DNA from: Hygrocybe punicea
Taxonomy: Eukaryota; Basidiomycota; Agaricomycetes; Agaricales; Hygrophoraceae
Assembly (NCBI GenBank): GCA_963556145.1
Contig: OY744468.1
Location: 2,604,001 to 2,668,000, forward strand
Length of the DNA: 64,000 bases
Direction of reading: 5' to 3'
Shown in pieces: positions 10,030 through 20,135 of this stretch. The notes under the pieces are model-generated. The model was given only the letters and a program-made list of their open reading frames with translations, was not told where the DNA came from and made no database searches. How positions within the stretch are numbered: position 1 is the stretch's first letter; each line of letters opens with the position of its first letter. A program made the translations under genes and the position numbers.

Positions 10030-11510
10030 GGCTGCAGTTATTGTTGCAGCACTGGGTTGACCCCAGTCCAGCTCTTGCTGCAGGCTGGGGTTGACCTAGA
10101 TGCAGCTGTTGCTGCAGAACTGGGTTGACTAGGGCCCAGCACTTGCTGGAGGGTGGGGTGACTGGGGTCCAGCGATTGCTGCAGCACTGGGTTGACCTGG
10201 CCCCAGCTCTTGCTGCAGCACCGGGTCAACCAAGGGCCAGTTATTGCTGCAGCATGGGGTTGACCTGGCCCCAGCTCTTGCTGCAGCACCGGGTCAACCA
10301 AGGGCCAGTTATTGCTGCAGCATGGGGTTGACCTGGTCCCAGTTCTTGCTGCAGCACAGGGTCAACCTGGGCCCAGCTATTGCTGCAGCATTGGGTTGAC
10401 CTGGGCCCAGCTATTGTTGCAGCACTGGGTTGACCCGGGTCCAGCACCTGCTGCAGGGCTTGGGTTGACCAGGATCAGCTATTGCTGCAGCACCAGGTCG
10501 ACCTGGGCCCAGGTATTGCTGCAGCATTGGGCTGACCCGGGTCCAGCACCTGCAGGGCTTGGGTTGACCAGGATCTAGCTGTTGCTGCACCACCAGGTCG
10601 ACCTGGGCCCAGCTATTGCTGCCGCATTGGGTTGACCTGGGCCAGATATTGCTGCAGCATTGGGTCGACCTGGTCCCAGCTCTTGCTGCAGCATTGGGTT
10701 GACCTGGCCCCAGCTCTGGCTGCAGAACCGGGTCAACCCAGGGCCAGCTCTTGTTGCAGCATTGGGTCAACCCAGGTCCAGCACCTGCTGCAGGGCTTGG
10801 GTTGACCAGGATCCAGCTATTGCTGCAGCACTTGGTTGACCCTGGCCCGGCACTTGCTGCAGGGTAGGTTGACCAGGGTCCAGCTATTGCTGCAGCACTG
10901 GGTTGACCCAGGTCCAGCACCTGCTGCAGGGCTTGGGTTGACTGGGAGCCAGCGATTGCTGCAGCACTGGGTTGACCTGGCCCCAGCTCTTGCTGCAGCA
11001 CCGGGTCAACCCAGGGCCAGTTATTGCTGCAGCATTAGGTGGACCCAGGTCCAGCACCTGCTGCAGGGCTTGGGTTGACCAGGATCCAGCTATTGCTGCA
11101 GCACCAGGTCGACCTGGGCCCAGCTATTGCTGCAACATTGGGTCGACCTGGGCCAGCTATTGCTGCAGGATTGGGTTGACCTGGCCCCAGCTCTTGCTGC
11201 AGCCCCAGGTCGACCTGGGCCCAGCTATTGCCACAGCATTTGGTTGACCTCAGCCTAGCTATTGCTGCAGCACTGGGTTGACCCAGGTCCAGCACTTGCT
11301 GCAGGATAGGTTGCCAGGGGCACAGCTCGTTCTGCACCATTGGGTTGATCCTGGACCCACTGATGGGGCAGGCTTGGGTTCACCAGGGTCTGGCTATTGC
11401 TCCAGCACTGCGTTGCCATGCCCAGCTTTTGCTGCAGAAATGGGTTGACCCTGGCCCAGCTCTCCCTGCAGCATTGGGTTGACCAGCGTCCAGCTCTTGC
11501 TGCAATGTGG
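10030..11510 (+). repeat. GGGTTGACC/CTGCAGCA tandem array, left foldback arm
   Basis: Degenerate units of roughly 33-40 bp combine GGGTTGACC (or GGTCGACC, GGGTCAACC) with CCCAGCTATTGCTGCAGCA. The palindromic words GGTTAACC and GGTCGACC also occur in the element's tips, so the array looks like amplified subterminal repeats. Long ORFs here are repeat translations. Confidence 0.9.
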
Positions 11511-11959
11511 GCTCATGTCGGTCGACAGGCTTGCATCACATCCCACTTTGCCTGCATGTATTTCATGTTCCAAACATTGCCAGAGCCCACACCAGCTCAA
11601 GCCAATATTTATTCAGAAACTGCCATATAAAGTAATCAAAATTTTTCAACCTGTACATGACATAAATGTACCACGTAATATAATTTGAATGCACTTATTA
11701 AAAACACAGGGAATAGCAAAATTAAAATTTTATTATTTTGACAATGCACAATCTCTTACTTTTACTATCAGTCAGCCATTACAGGAGCTACTTATCCCCA
11801 ATGACAATCTATGACAAAATCAGAACTTACCCCACTTGGAATATTGTGCTTTTCTATTCAATATTGCTCAATTCTCCATTGGAATCAATATATATAACCT
11901 CACTATTACTTAAAATAGACATAAATTTAATGATTATTTTATCCAAATACCTAATTAAA

Positions 11960-12640
11960 TAGTGAAGGGCAGAAGGCAGGTGAGAGGAAGATAGGTGGGT
12001 GTGGAGTGGGAGGAAGGTGGGAGTGGGAGAAGGGAGTGGGAGTGGAGTGGGAGTGGGAGAAGAGGGAAGGTGGGAAGGCAGCAGGGAAGGGAGGGAGACA
12101 GAGACGGAGACGGAGACGGAGATGGAGAGGGACAGGGAGAGAGGGAGGAGAGTGGACTGTACATACGTTCCCGTTGTCCTCGTCGTCTTCGTCTACGTCT
12201 CCGCCGTCCTCGTCCCCCTCGTTCCCGTCCCCGTCCCCGTCCACGCCGTTCCGGTCCCTGTCGTTCCCGTTCCCGTCATTCCTCTCGTCGTCGTCATCAT
12301 CGTCGTTGTCGTCGTCATCTGCCGTAGTCCTCGTCGTCCGATGGATGGTCGTCGTCGTCTGCGTCGTCCTGTCGTCCCCTAGCTGGCCGTCCCCGTCGTT
12401 CCCGTCCCCGTTGTCCCCGTTCCCAACGTCGTCCTCGTTGTCGTCGTCCCCGTCTCCGTCCCCGTCGTCGTCCTCGTCTATCCCTGGATGGTCGTCGACT
12501 CCGTCGTCCTGTCGTCTCTTCGCTGGCCATCTCCGTCCCCGTCGTCTTCCCCGGCTGGCCGTCTGTGCCCTCGTCGCCTCTGTCCTCGTCGTTGCCTGCC
12601 ATCCGCCGTTTCGGCCCTTCAGTTGGGCGTTGAGGTGACA
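11960..12640 (+). repeat. Polypurine tract and CGTC-type array, left inner arm
   Basis: A G/A-rich stretch (GTGGGAGTGGGAGAAGGG type, to about 12150) gives way to GTCCTCGTCGTC triplet-like repeats up to about 12620. On the minus strand an intron-like segment (GTATGT...GCTAGCTAAT...) lies at about 12690-12760. The corresponding right-arm region is 13700-14490. Confidence 0.8.
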
Positions 12641-12869
12641 TGGCGCGGGCATGCGTGTTGCGGTCAATTCCAGGCGCGGCAGTGAGAAAGTCCTTCATAA
12701 AAACAATAATATTAGCTAGCATAGTAATAGTAATAAATTTTGAGAAATATACATACCTTCTACTTGATTTTGCTGCTGTTGCTGTTCTCATGGACGCATC
12801 GTGGAGTACGCGAACCCACGCCGGAGGTTGCCGATTGCCCAAACGGGCGCGAGTTGCCTTATATGTAAC

Positions 12870-13560
12870 CAAGATCTTACTTTTCTCAGTGTAATTGCAT
12901 GGAGCACAACAACTGTGTAGCACATTTAAGACCATGTAGGGATAGAATTAGCCTCTAACTACATCCTCCCCAAATTTTGTATTTTATTATGGCATACATA
13001 GAGAGATATCCATGATTCATTGATACCTCCCTGCCAATTTCGGACCCTTCAAATGCTACTTTACCAATATTGCTCTGAAAAATATGAGAATAATTGTGAA
13101 ACTACTATGTAAAGTATCTATTGTATTGATGATCAGTGCCTGGCACTTGGTGGTCCCAGAATCTGTTGTAGCCAAGAAATGAAAGGTTCAAAGTAAAGCT
13201 GAACTTGAAGCTTGAAGTTCGGACTTGGTTGATGGGTCAGCCACAATGCACAATTCTGTGCATTTGCTTGGCTAAAACAAAGGTCCTGGTCCACCAACAA
13301 TCAGGCACTTATGTGTACCACAATGAGTACTCATTCAAGTACTCCTTAGATTAATTTCAGATTTTTAAGACAAAGTTAGATCATTAAGGGTCCAATTCTG
13401 GCAGAGGAATGGAATAAATTGTGAATAGCTCTTGATGCAGGGCCGAATAAAATACAAATTTTGGTGTGAGGGTAGATATACCATATTTACACCTTTTGAG
13501 GATCTCACTTCGGGTATGCATGCATTGTTGTGCATGCTAGAAGATTCAAAAGCTTCAGCG
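12870..13560. other. Central loop of the foldback element
   Basis: Unique, moderately AT-rich DNA between the two diverged inner arms. I see no gene, no array and no clear element end here. Confidence 0.5.
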
Positions 13561-13664
13561 ACACTTCCATGTTTGGCAACTCGAACCCGTTTGGGAAATC
13601 GGCAACTGCCGGTTGGCTTTCCCGCGCGAGTTCAAACATCGACTCGTTTTCAACAAGAACGCGT

Positions 13665-14290
13665 CAACGACAGGTGACGCGTGACGGGTGCAGAGGAGCA
13701 CCCGAGGTAATTTCTGATTTTAACTTTTTGGTATTCTTTGCTAATTGTTGACCTTTTGCAGGTACCCCACGCCAAACAGGCGATTCCGAACACCCAACAG
13801 CAGAACACAACGCGCCAGCAAACAGAACGGAAGCCGACGAAAACGGCCACCGTGAGGATGCCGCGAGGCCGGGTACGAGGATGCGCCAACGACCAGGACG
13901 GACGGCCGAGACAACCACGACGGCAACGACGAGGACAGTCGACGAGGTCACAGACGGCCGGCGAGGGGACGACGGGGCGGAGAAGGATAGCGACGGGACG
14001 ACAGGACGACGGAGACGACGACGACCATCCGGGGGACGACGACAACCATCCAGGTGACGACGAGGACGACGACGGGGACGGAGACGCGGATGACGACGAC
14101 AACGAGGACGATGACGACGAGGACGGGAACGACGGGAACAGGTACGACAGCGACGGGGACGACGGGGACGAGGACGGCGGAGACGCAGCCGAGGACGACG
14201 GGACGAGGACGGCGGAGATGCAGACGAAGACGACGAGGACGACGGAAACGCGAGAGGTATGTACATCCCACCCCTGCTCCCTCTCCCTCT
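13665..14290 (+). repeat. GACGAC-type array with intron-like lead, right inner arm
   Basis: An intron-like segment (13704 to about 13761; GTAATT, GCTAATT, TTTTGCAG) leads into CAAC/GACGAC repeats translating as acidic Asp/Glu/Gly strings. Short perfect inverted repeats precede it (ACGCGTCA..TGACGCGT near 13666; CGGGTGC..GCACCCG near 13686). Confidence 0.7.
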
Positions 14291-14979
14291 CCCTATCCCA
14301 GTCCTCCTCCATCTCCATCTCCCTCTCCCTCTCCCTGCTGCCCTTCCCTCCTGCCTCCACCTTCCCTCTTCTCCCACTCCCACCCCCTTCTCCCACACCC
14401 ATCCCCTTCTCCCATTCCCACATTTCTCCACTCCCACTCCCACCTTCTTCCCACTCCCACTCCCACCGTCTTCCCACTCCACACCCACCTATCTTCCTCT
14501 CACCTGCCTTCTGCCCTTCACTATTTAATTAGGTATTTGGATAAAATAATCATTAAATTTATGTGTCTATTTTAAGTAATAGTGAGGTTATATATATTGA
14601 TTCCAATGGAGAATTGAGCAATATTGAATAGAAAAGCACAATATTCCAAGTGGGGTAAGTTCTGATTTTGTCATAGATTGTCATTGGGGATAAGTAGCTC
14701 CTGTAATGGCTGACTGATAGTAAAAGTAAGAGATTGTGCATTGTCAAAATAATAAAATTTTAATTTTGCTATTCCCTGTGTTTTTAATAAGTGCATTCAA
14801 ATTATATTACGTGGTACATTTATGTCATGTACAGGTTGAAAAATTTTGATTACTTTATATGGCAGTTTCTGAATAAATATTGGCTTGAGCTGGTGTGGGC
14901 TCTGGCAATGTTTGGAACATGAAATACATGCAGGCAAAGTGGGATGTGATGCAAGCCTGTCGACCGACATGAGCCCACA

Positions 14980-16450
14980 TTGCAGCAAGAGCTGGACGCT
15001 GGTCAACCCAATGCTGCAGGGAGAGCTGGGCCAGGGTCAACCCATTTCTGCAGCAAAAGCTGGGCATGGCAACGCAGTGCTGGAGCAATAGCCAGACCCT
15101 GGTGAACCCAAGCCTGCCCCATCAGTGGGTCCAGGATCAACCCAATGGTGCAGAACGAGCTGTGCCCCTGGCAACCTATCCTGCAGCAAGTGCTGGACCT
15201 GGGTCAACCCAGTGCTGCAGCAATAGCTAGGCTGAGGTCAACCAAATGCTGTGGCAATAGCTGGGCCCAGGTCGACCTGGGGCTGCAGCAAGAGCTGGGG
15301 CCAGGTCAACCCAATCCTGCAGCAATAGCTGGCCCAGGTCGACCCAATGTTGCAGCAATAGCTGGGCCCAGGTCGACCTGGTGCTGCAGCAATAGCTGGA
15401 TCCTGGTCAACCCAAGCCCTGCAGCAGGTGCTGGACCTGGGTCCACCTAATGCTGCAGCAATAACTGGCCCTGGGTTGACCCGGTGCTGCAGCAAGAGCT
15501 GGGGCCAGTTCAACCCAGTGCTGCAGCAATCGCTGGCTCCCAGTCAACCCAAGCCCTGCAGCAGGTGCTGGACCTGGGTCAACCCAGTGCTGCAGCAATA
15601 GCTGGACCCTGGTCAACCTACCCTGCAGCAAGTGCCGGGCCAGGGTCAACCAAGTGCTGCAGCAATAGCTGGATCCTGGTCAACCCAAGCCCTGCAGCAG
15701 GTGCTGGACCTGGGTTGACCCAATGCTGCAACAAGAGCTGGCCCTGGGTTGACCCGGTTCTGCAGCCAGAGCTGGGGCCAGGTCAACCCAATGCTGCAGC
15801 AAGAGCTGGGACCAGGTCGACCCAATGCTGCAGCAATATCTGGCCCAGGTCAACCCAATGCGGCAGCAATAGCTGGGCCCAGGTCGACCTGGTGGTGCAG
15901 CAACAGCTAGATCCTGGTCAACCCAAGCCCTGCAGGTGCTGGACCCGGGTCAGCCCAATGCTGCAGCAATACCTGGGCCCAGGTCGACCTGGTGCTGCAG
16001 CAATAGCTGATCCTGGTCAACCCAAGCCCTGCAGCAGGTGCTGGACCCGGGTCAACCCAGTGCTGCAACAATAGCTGGGCCCAGGTCAACCCAATGCTGC
16101 AGCAATAGCTGGGCCCAGGTTGACCCTGTGCTGCAGCAAGAACTGGGACCAGGTCAACCCCATGCTGCAGCAATAACTGGCCCTTGGTTGACCCGGTGCT
16201 GCAGCAAGAGCTGGGGCCAGGTCAACCCCATGCTGCAGCAATAACTGGCCCTTGGTTGACCCAGTGCTGCAGCAAGAGCTGGGGCCAGGTCAACCCAGTG
16301 CTGCAGCAATCGCTGGACCCCAGTCACCCCACCCTCCAGCAAGTGCTGGGCCCTAGTCAACCCAGTTCTGCAGCAACAGCTGCATCTAGGTCAACCCCAG
16401 CCTGCAGCAAGAGCTGGACTGGGGTCAACCCAGTGCTGCAACAATAACTG
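14980..16450 (-). repeat. GGGTTGACC/CTGCAGCA tandem array, right foldback arm
   Basis: This is the mirror copy of the left-arm array. A 196-codon ORF across the array appears in both arms with a single residue changed, showing near identity over about 590 bp. Confidence 0.9.
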
Positions 16451-17104
16451 CAGCCAGGTCAACCCACATGGCTTGAACAGCTGGGCCTGGGTCAACCCAA
16501 CCATCCTGGAATAGCTGCCCTGGGTTAACCGACTCCATGGCAGAGCTGACACCAGGTTGACCCAACCAGCCAGCCTTGACCAGCAAGAGCTGTACCTGGG
16601 TCAACCTACCACACCACATTTCCCCAGCAAGTGCTGTCTTTTGGGTTAACCTACCCCCCCAGCAAGCAACTGCGCTATGTGTACCTACCTTTTGCAACTA
16701 TATCTGCGATTGGGTTAACCAAAACGACTGGGTCTACTGCACAGTATGCATCGTTTTTCAATCCTTTCCTATTCAATCCCATGGCTCCTTAAGCGATGGC
16801 AATGCCGGGTGCAATGGGAATTATGGGTGCAATGAAGATGTCAGGGTTGGACACACCATCCATCTCACCGTGCAAGGAGCGGTCTTCTTCTCCTGTCAAC
16901 ATTCCTGGTGATCTCCACATGTTCTGCGAAGCATATGGGATCAAAGAGGATGAGGAACAAGCGCTCGAGCGGCTTGGATTTGTCATGGGAGATAATTTGG
17001 ATGAGGTGACGGAGCGGGAATACAAGGAGGCTGGCTTCAAACCCTTGGCCTGGAAGAGGGTTCTGAAGGCTTACAAGAAGCATAAGCGCGCATCCAAGGC
17101 TTGA

Positions 17105-17261
17105 ATAGATTGTTCGTCCACCACACTCATTTTTTCATAGCTTATTCATTCTTTTATTACTCATCACTCCATTCGTTACACTCGTAGTACCGTAGCTAGG
17201 TTGCAAATACAACAGTTCTCATTGATACAGGACATTTCGAAGACAAAATTACAGACGGATG
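17105..17261. other. Intergenic gap between two convergent genes
   Basis: 157 bp separate the stop codons of the accessory gene and the transposase. It is AT-rich and presumably holds both 3' ends; no clear terminator motif. Confidence 0.5.
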
Positions 17262-18325
17262 CTAGACATGATAACCAGAATGTAAGAACCACTCTCGTGC
17301 CTTCTCAGGAGTAACAGCATGTGCGGCTTCAAGGAGCATGATCTCAGGATACTCAGCATCTTGTAAGCGAGCCCAATGACGGCGTATCCATGCTTTTACT
17401 AGTACAATATCAATTTGACTCACGAAATTCAAGTAAAATACTTACCGCAACTGAAACTCTCCTCGATTGGGTTGAAATCGGGAGAGTAGGGTGGAAGGAA
17501 TATCAAGAGATGGCCCTGAGCTTCGATAACTGTTCACAGAGCATCAGATTTGTGGATTGCGCAGTTGTCGAGAACGAGAACACTGTTATCTTCAGGATAT
17601 GGGTTCATTTTCGGCAGCTAAAGTAATTTCAGACATCAGACAAATGAAACCAGATGAAAACACCTACCACTTCATTGACAATGAAATCAAAAAACATTTC
17701 CCCATCAACTGATCCTGGAACAACAGAGATCGCCTCATATCCATTCATCGACATAGCTGCTACCATACTGTAGCATTCTCCCCTCACAAAATTGGCATGG
17801 ATTGTAGCACGACGTCCAGCAAATGCACGCCCATAGTGTTGATAGATTGTTCGATTGTCTTTGCTCGTTTCATCCACCATAACTAGTTGGTGTGCAACAT
17901 GGTGCATTCTCATCATAGCCACCCACTCTTCTCTCAGATCCTCATCCTGTTCTGCTGCTGCCTTTCGAAGAAGCTTGTAGGTAAGGCCGCAATTACGAAT
18001 GTTGTCATGCAGGGCTGAACGAGAGATCCCTGTGTCGTAGGCCAATGCCAACCAGTCCTGGATCTCATCCAGGAACATCTCTGGGCTTTCCTCAATGAGG
18101 ATGGCAAGATCGTGTGTCATGTCGGCATTGAGAAGACTAGTGTTGCCGAAGTTCAGTTCGGTCCGGTTCCGACCCTTTTTGGCGGAACCGCGAACTGAAC
18201 TTCGGGTCCGGTTTGGCGCATGGCCAAACCCGGACCCAGACGGCGTCGAACCGTCTCTTTGCGTTCGGTCTGGGTTCAGACGCGGTCTGAAACCCAGACC
18301 GAGGTGGGCTCACCCCGTCCGTTCT

Positions 18326-18377
18326 CCTCGCGAATGGCAGGCGCGTATCAATAGATACGGCGCTGCACTTCGCGAGG
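18326..18377. other. Nested palindrome module of E3
   Basis: Perfect outer arms CCTCGCGAA and TTCGCGAGG flank the core CGTATCAATAGATACG (18344-18359), which has one mismatch in the centre. The footprint is 52 bp. Confidence 0.9.
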
Positions 18378-18529
18378 TAGATGGGTGCGGGGGAGCCCTC
18401 CGGTGTTCCCAAGGGATGTGGAGGGACGGGGGGTCTTGTCCCGTGGTCCCTGCGTGGCATTGCCGGCGCTGCTGCTGCCAACCGTTGTCCTCGTCGGGGC
18501 GGTGGTATGGTTGTGGTGGTGTTGCTGCC

Positions 18530-19170
18530 ACGGCTGCTGCTGCTGCTGCTGCTGCTGTTGCCGCCGTTGCTGCTGCTGCCGTCATTGCTGCCGTCGTTGC
18601 TGCCGTCGTTGCTGCCGTCGTTGCTGCCGTCGTTGCTGCCGCTGCTGGCGCTGCTCCTGCTGCCGTCGCCGTTGCTGCTGCCGCTGCTGCTGCTGTCGCC
18701 GTTGCCGCTGCCGCTGTTGCTGTTGCTGCTGCTGCTGCTGTTGCCGCCGTTGCTGCCGTTGTTGCTGCCGTTGTTGCTGCCGTTGTTGCTGCCGTTGTTG
18801 CTGCCGTTGTTGCTGGCGCTGCTGCTGGCGCTGCTGCTGCTGTCGCCGTTGCCGCTGCCGCTGTTGCTGTTGCTGCTGCTGCTGCTGTTGCCGCCGTTGC
18901 TGCCGTTGTTGCTGCCGTTGTTGCTGCCGTTGTTGCCGCCGTTGTTGCTGCCGCTGCCGGCGCTGCTCCTGCTGCCATCGCCGTTGCTGCTGCCACTGCT
19001 GTCGTGGCTGTCGTGGCTGTTGCTGCTGCCGCTGCCATTGCCGTTGCCGTTGCCACTGCTGCTGCTGCCAGCATTGCCACTGCTGCTGCTGCCGGCATTG
19101 CTGCTGCTGCTGCTGGCCGTCGTGGTTGTCGTTGCCGTTGTTGTTGCTGCCGCTGGTGGTGGTGGTGGTG
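18530..19170 (+). repeat. CTG/CCG triplet array in E3
   Basis: Runs of CTGCTGCTG, TTGCTGCCG and CGTTGCTGCCG keep a strict 3-bp period over about 640 bp. All frames stay open on both strands, giving poly-Ala, poly-Leu, poly-Gln or Ser/Asn/Gly strings; these are not evidence of a protein. Confidence 0.92.
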
Positions 19171-19960
19171 GTGGTGTTGCAGCTGTCGCGCGTCCATTGG
19201 CATTGGGTTGGCATTGGGTGGTCATCTCGCGGCCGTGGGTGTGGTCACACTGCAGTCGCGGTCGAGCTTCCTGTAGCAGGCAACATTAGTAAAGTTCAGG
19301 AAAGTAAAATACGTACCTGTGTTCATGAACGCGACATTGTGTCGCGTTCATTGGCCTTGCGTTGTTGCGTGTTGGTGAAGAAAGCTACCTGTAATGGTCA
19401 CATGATACCGTTTAACACGAAAAAGTAAGTAAAGGAATGCGAAAAATAAATGAAATAAATACCTTAAAAATATCCGCGTTCGCGGTTTGGACGCGGTTTG
19501 GAGCCGTTCAGGAAATCCGGCAGGCCTCGAAACCCGGAACTGAACCCGCGGTCCGGTTCAGCACTTGGCTGAACTTAGACTGAACCTAGGGTTCGGTTCG
19601 GGGTTTGAACCGGGTTCGGCTAGGTTCGGAACCGAACTACGGCAACACTAGAGAAGACGAGGTCGGCCATGGATGGCGAGGGCAGGAGGTACCACTGATC
19701 CATACTGGGCTTCGTTGGCCTTCCAACGCTGAAGACTCCGTTCCGAGATGCCAAAAACGTCGCTGACATCACGGGGGATGAAGTTATGATTGAGGAGCCA
19801 TAGCGCCCGCTCTTTGAGGTCCTTGCTGATGCGTTTGTAGACCATACCGATAGTCGGTACAGTGTTGTCCAACGATACGGCTGTTTCTGGCTCAGCCACA
19901 GGAATTTTGAATTTTTTTTTTTTTTTTGTCTCATGACAAGGATTTCCGAAAGCGCTGTAA

Positions 19961-20135
19961 TATGTCTTACACCATATAAAATTAAACATCAAGACACATC
20001 AAGATACATTAAGACGTTTCAAGAGAGACTCTGAAGTGAACAAGCAATAACATTCATCATTGACTTGATATCTTAGTTTACTTGATGTCATCTTAAAGTG
20101 TCTTGATTTTCAATTTTATGTGATGTAAGATGCAT
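19961..20135. mobile_element. 175-bp MITE in the right terminal repeat of the DD34E element
   Basis: The inverted ends TATGTCTTACACCATATAAA and ATGCATCTTACATCACATAA (complement) flank short CATCAAGACAC words. TAA occurs on both sides (19958-19960 and 20136-20138). The left terminal repeat lacks this segment, which shows it is an insertion. A 3-bp TWA duplication would suit a PIF/Harbinger-type MITE, but TA is also possible. Confidence 0.75.

Larger units (their letters stand above)
9746..16739. mobile_element. 7-kb foldback element (giant inverted repeat)
   Basis: The termini CAGTAGACCCAGTCGTTTTG (left) and its complement (right) are flanked by the 7-bp duplication CACAGTA (9739-9745 and 16740-16746). 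Outer arms of about 2.25 kb (9746-11999 and 14489-16739) are nearly identical in inverted orientation. Inner arm parts (about 12000-12870 and 13565-14490) are related but much more diverged, and a loop of about 0.7 kb separates them. Arms contain subterminal GGGTTGACC repeats, AT-rich DNA, a polypurine tract and GAC/GTC triplet arrays with intron-like segments. No transposase is visible. The element splits exon 3 of the accessory gene in frame. Superfamily is unclear; the duplication length would suit hAT-like integration. Confidence 0.85.
8606..17104 (+). pseudogene. Accessory gene of the DD34E element, function unknown
   Basis: Exon 1 (8606-9163) encodes a Pro-rich N-terminus with a basic patch (ATRKKGRPKN). 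Introns lie at 9164-9211 and 9482-9533. Exon 3 is split by the foldback element; downstream of it the frame resumes at 16747 and ends at 17104. The C-terminal ~60 residues (from VNIPGDLHMFCEAYGI to YKKHKRASKA) look helical and SAM/helical-bundle-like, which is only an impression. Stops TGA at 9314-9316 and TAA at 16790-16792 break the frame; both fit C-to-T change. I do not recognise the family. The position inside the terminal repeats, convergent with the transposase, suggests a transposition accessory protein; an alternative is a captured host gene. Confidence 0.7.
18138..19650. mobile_element. Non-autonomous hAT-like element E3 (1,513 bp)
   Basis: The ends TAGTGTTGCCGAAGTTCAGT and CCGAACTACGGCAACACTA are flanked by the perfect 8-bp duplication GAGAAGAC (18130-18137 and 19651-19658). 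Subterminal DNA is full of GGTTCGG/CCGAACC words. The palindromic module lies at 18326-18377, 188 bp from the left end. A 640-bp CTG/CCG-rich triplet array follows, then on the minus strand an intron-like segment (19271-19316; GTACGT, TTTACTAAT, CTACAG) and a second longer one near 19390-19470. It is the same subfamily and orientation as E6. It sits in the DD34E transposase gene. Confidence 0.92.
17262..19845 (-). pseudogene. DD34E transposase (Tc1/mariner-IS630 superfamily), broken
   Basis: The N-terminal helix-turn-helix reads ISKDLKERALWLLNH then VFGISERSLQRW. After a hAT insertion (E3) the catalytic domain follows: VMVDETSKDNRT with the first Asp (near 17875), VLVLDNCAIHKS with the second Asp (near 17565), and YSPDFNPIEES with the Glu (near 17463). 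I count 34 residues between the second Asp and the Glu, hence DD34E. Introns lie at about 17630-17680 and 17400-17450. The product would cut and join the element's own ends in the nucleus. A TGA at 17534-17536 (expected Arg, CGA) and E3 inactivate it; excising E3 with one GTCTTCTC copy restores the frame. The start was chosen at MVYKR; an upstream start inside the terminal repeat is possible. Confidence 0.88.

Noticed and set aside
10411..11001. 196-codon ORF (and its mirror at 15484-16074) as a conserved protein
   Set aside because: Conservation reflects near-identical inverted arms of the foldback; the frame is a tandem-repeat translation with Cys/Gln/Pro strings.
18137..19428. Poly-Ala/Leu/Gln and Ser/Asn/Gly ORFs in E3, and the similar set in E6 (58865-60000)
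   Set aside because: Triplet arrays keep every frame open on both strands; no non-repetitive domain is present.
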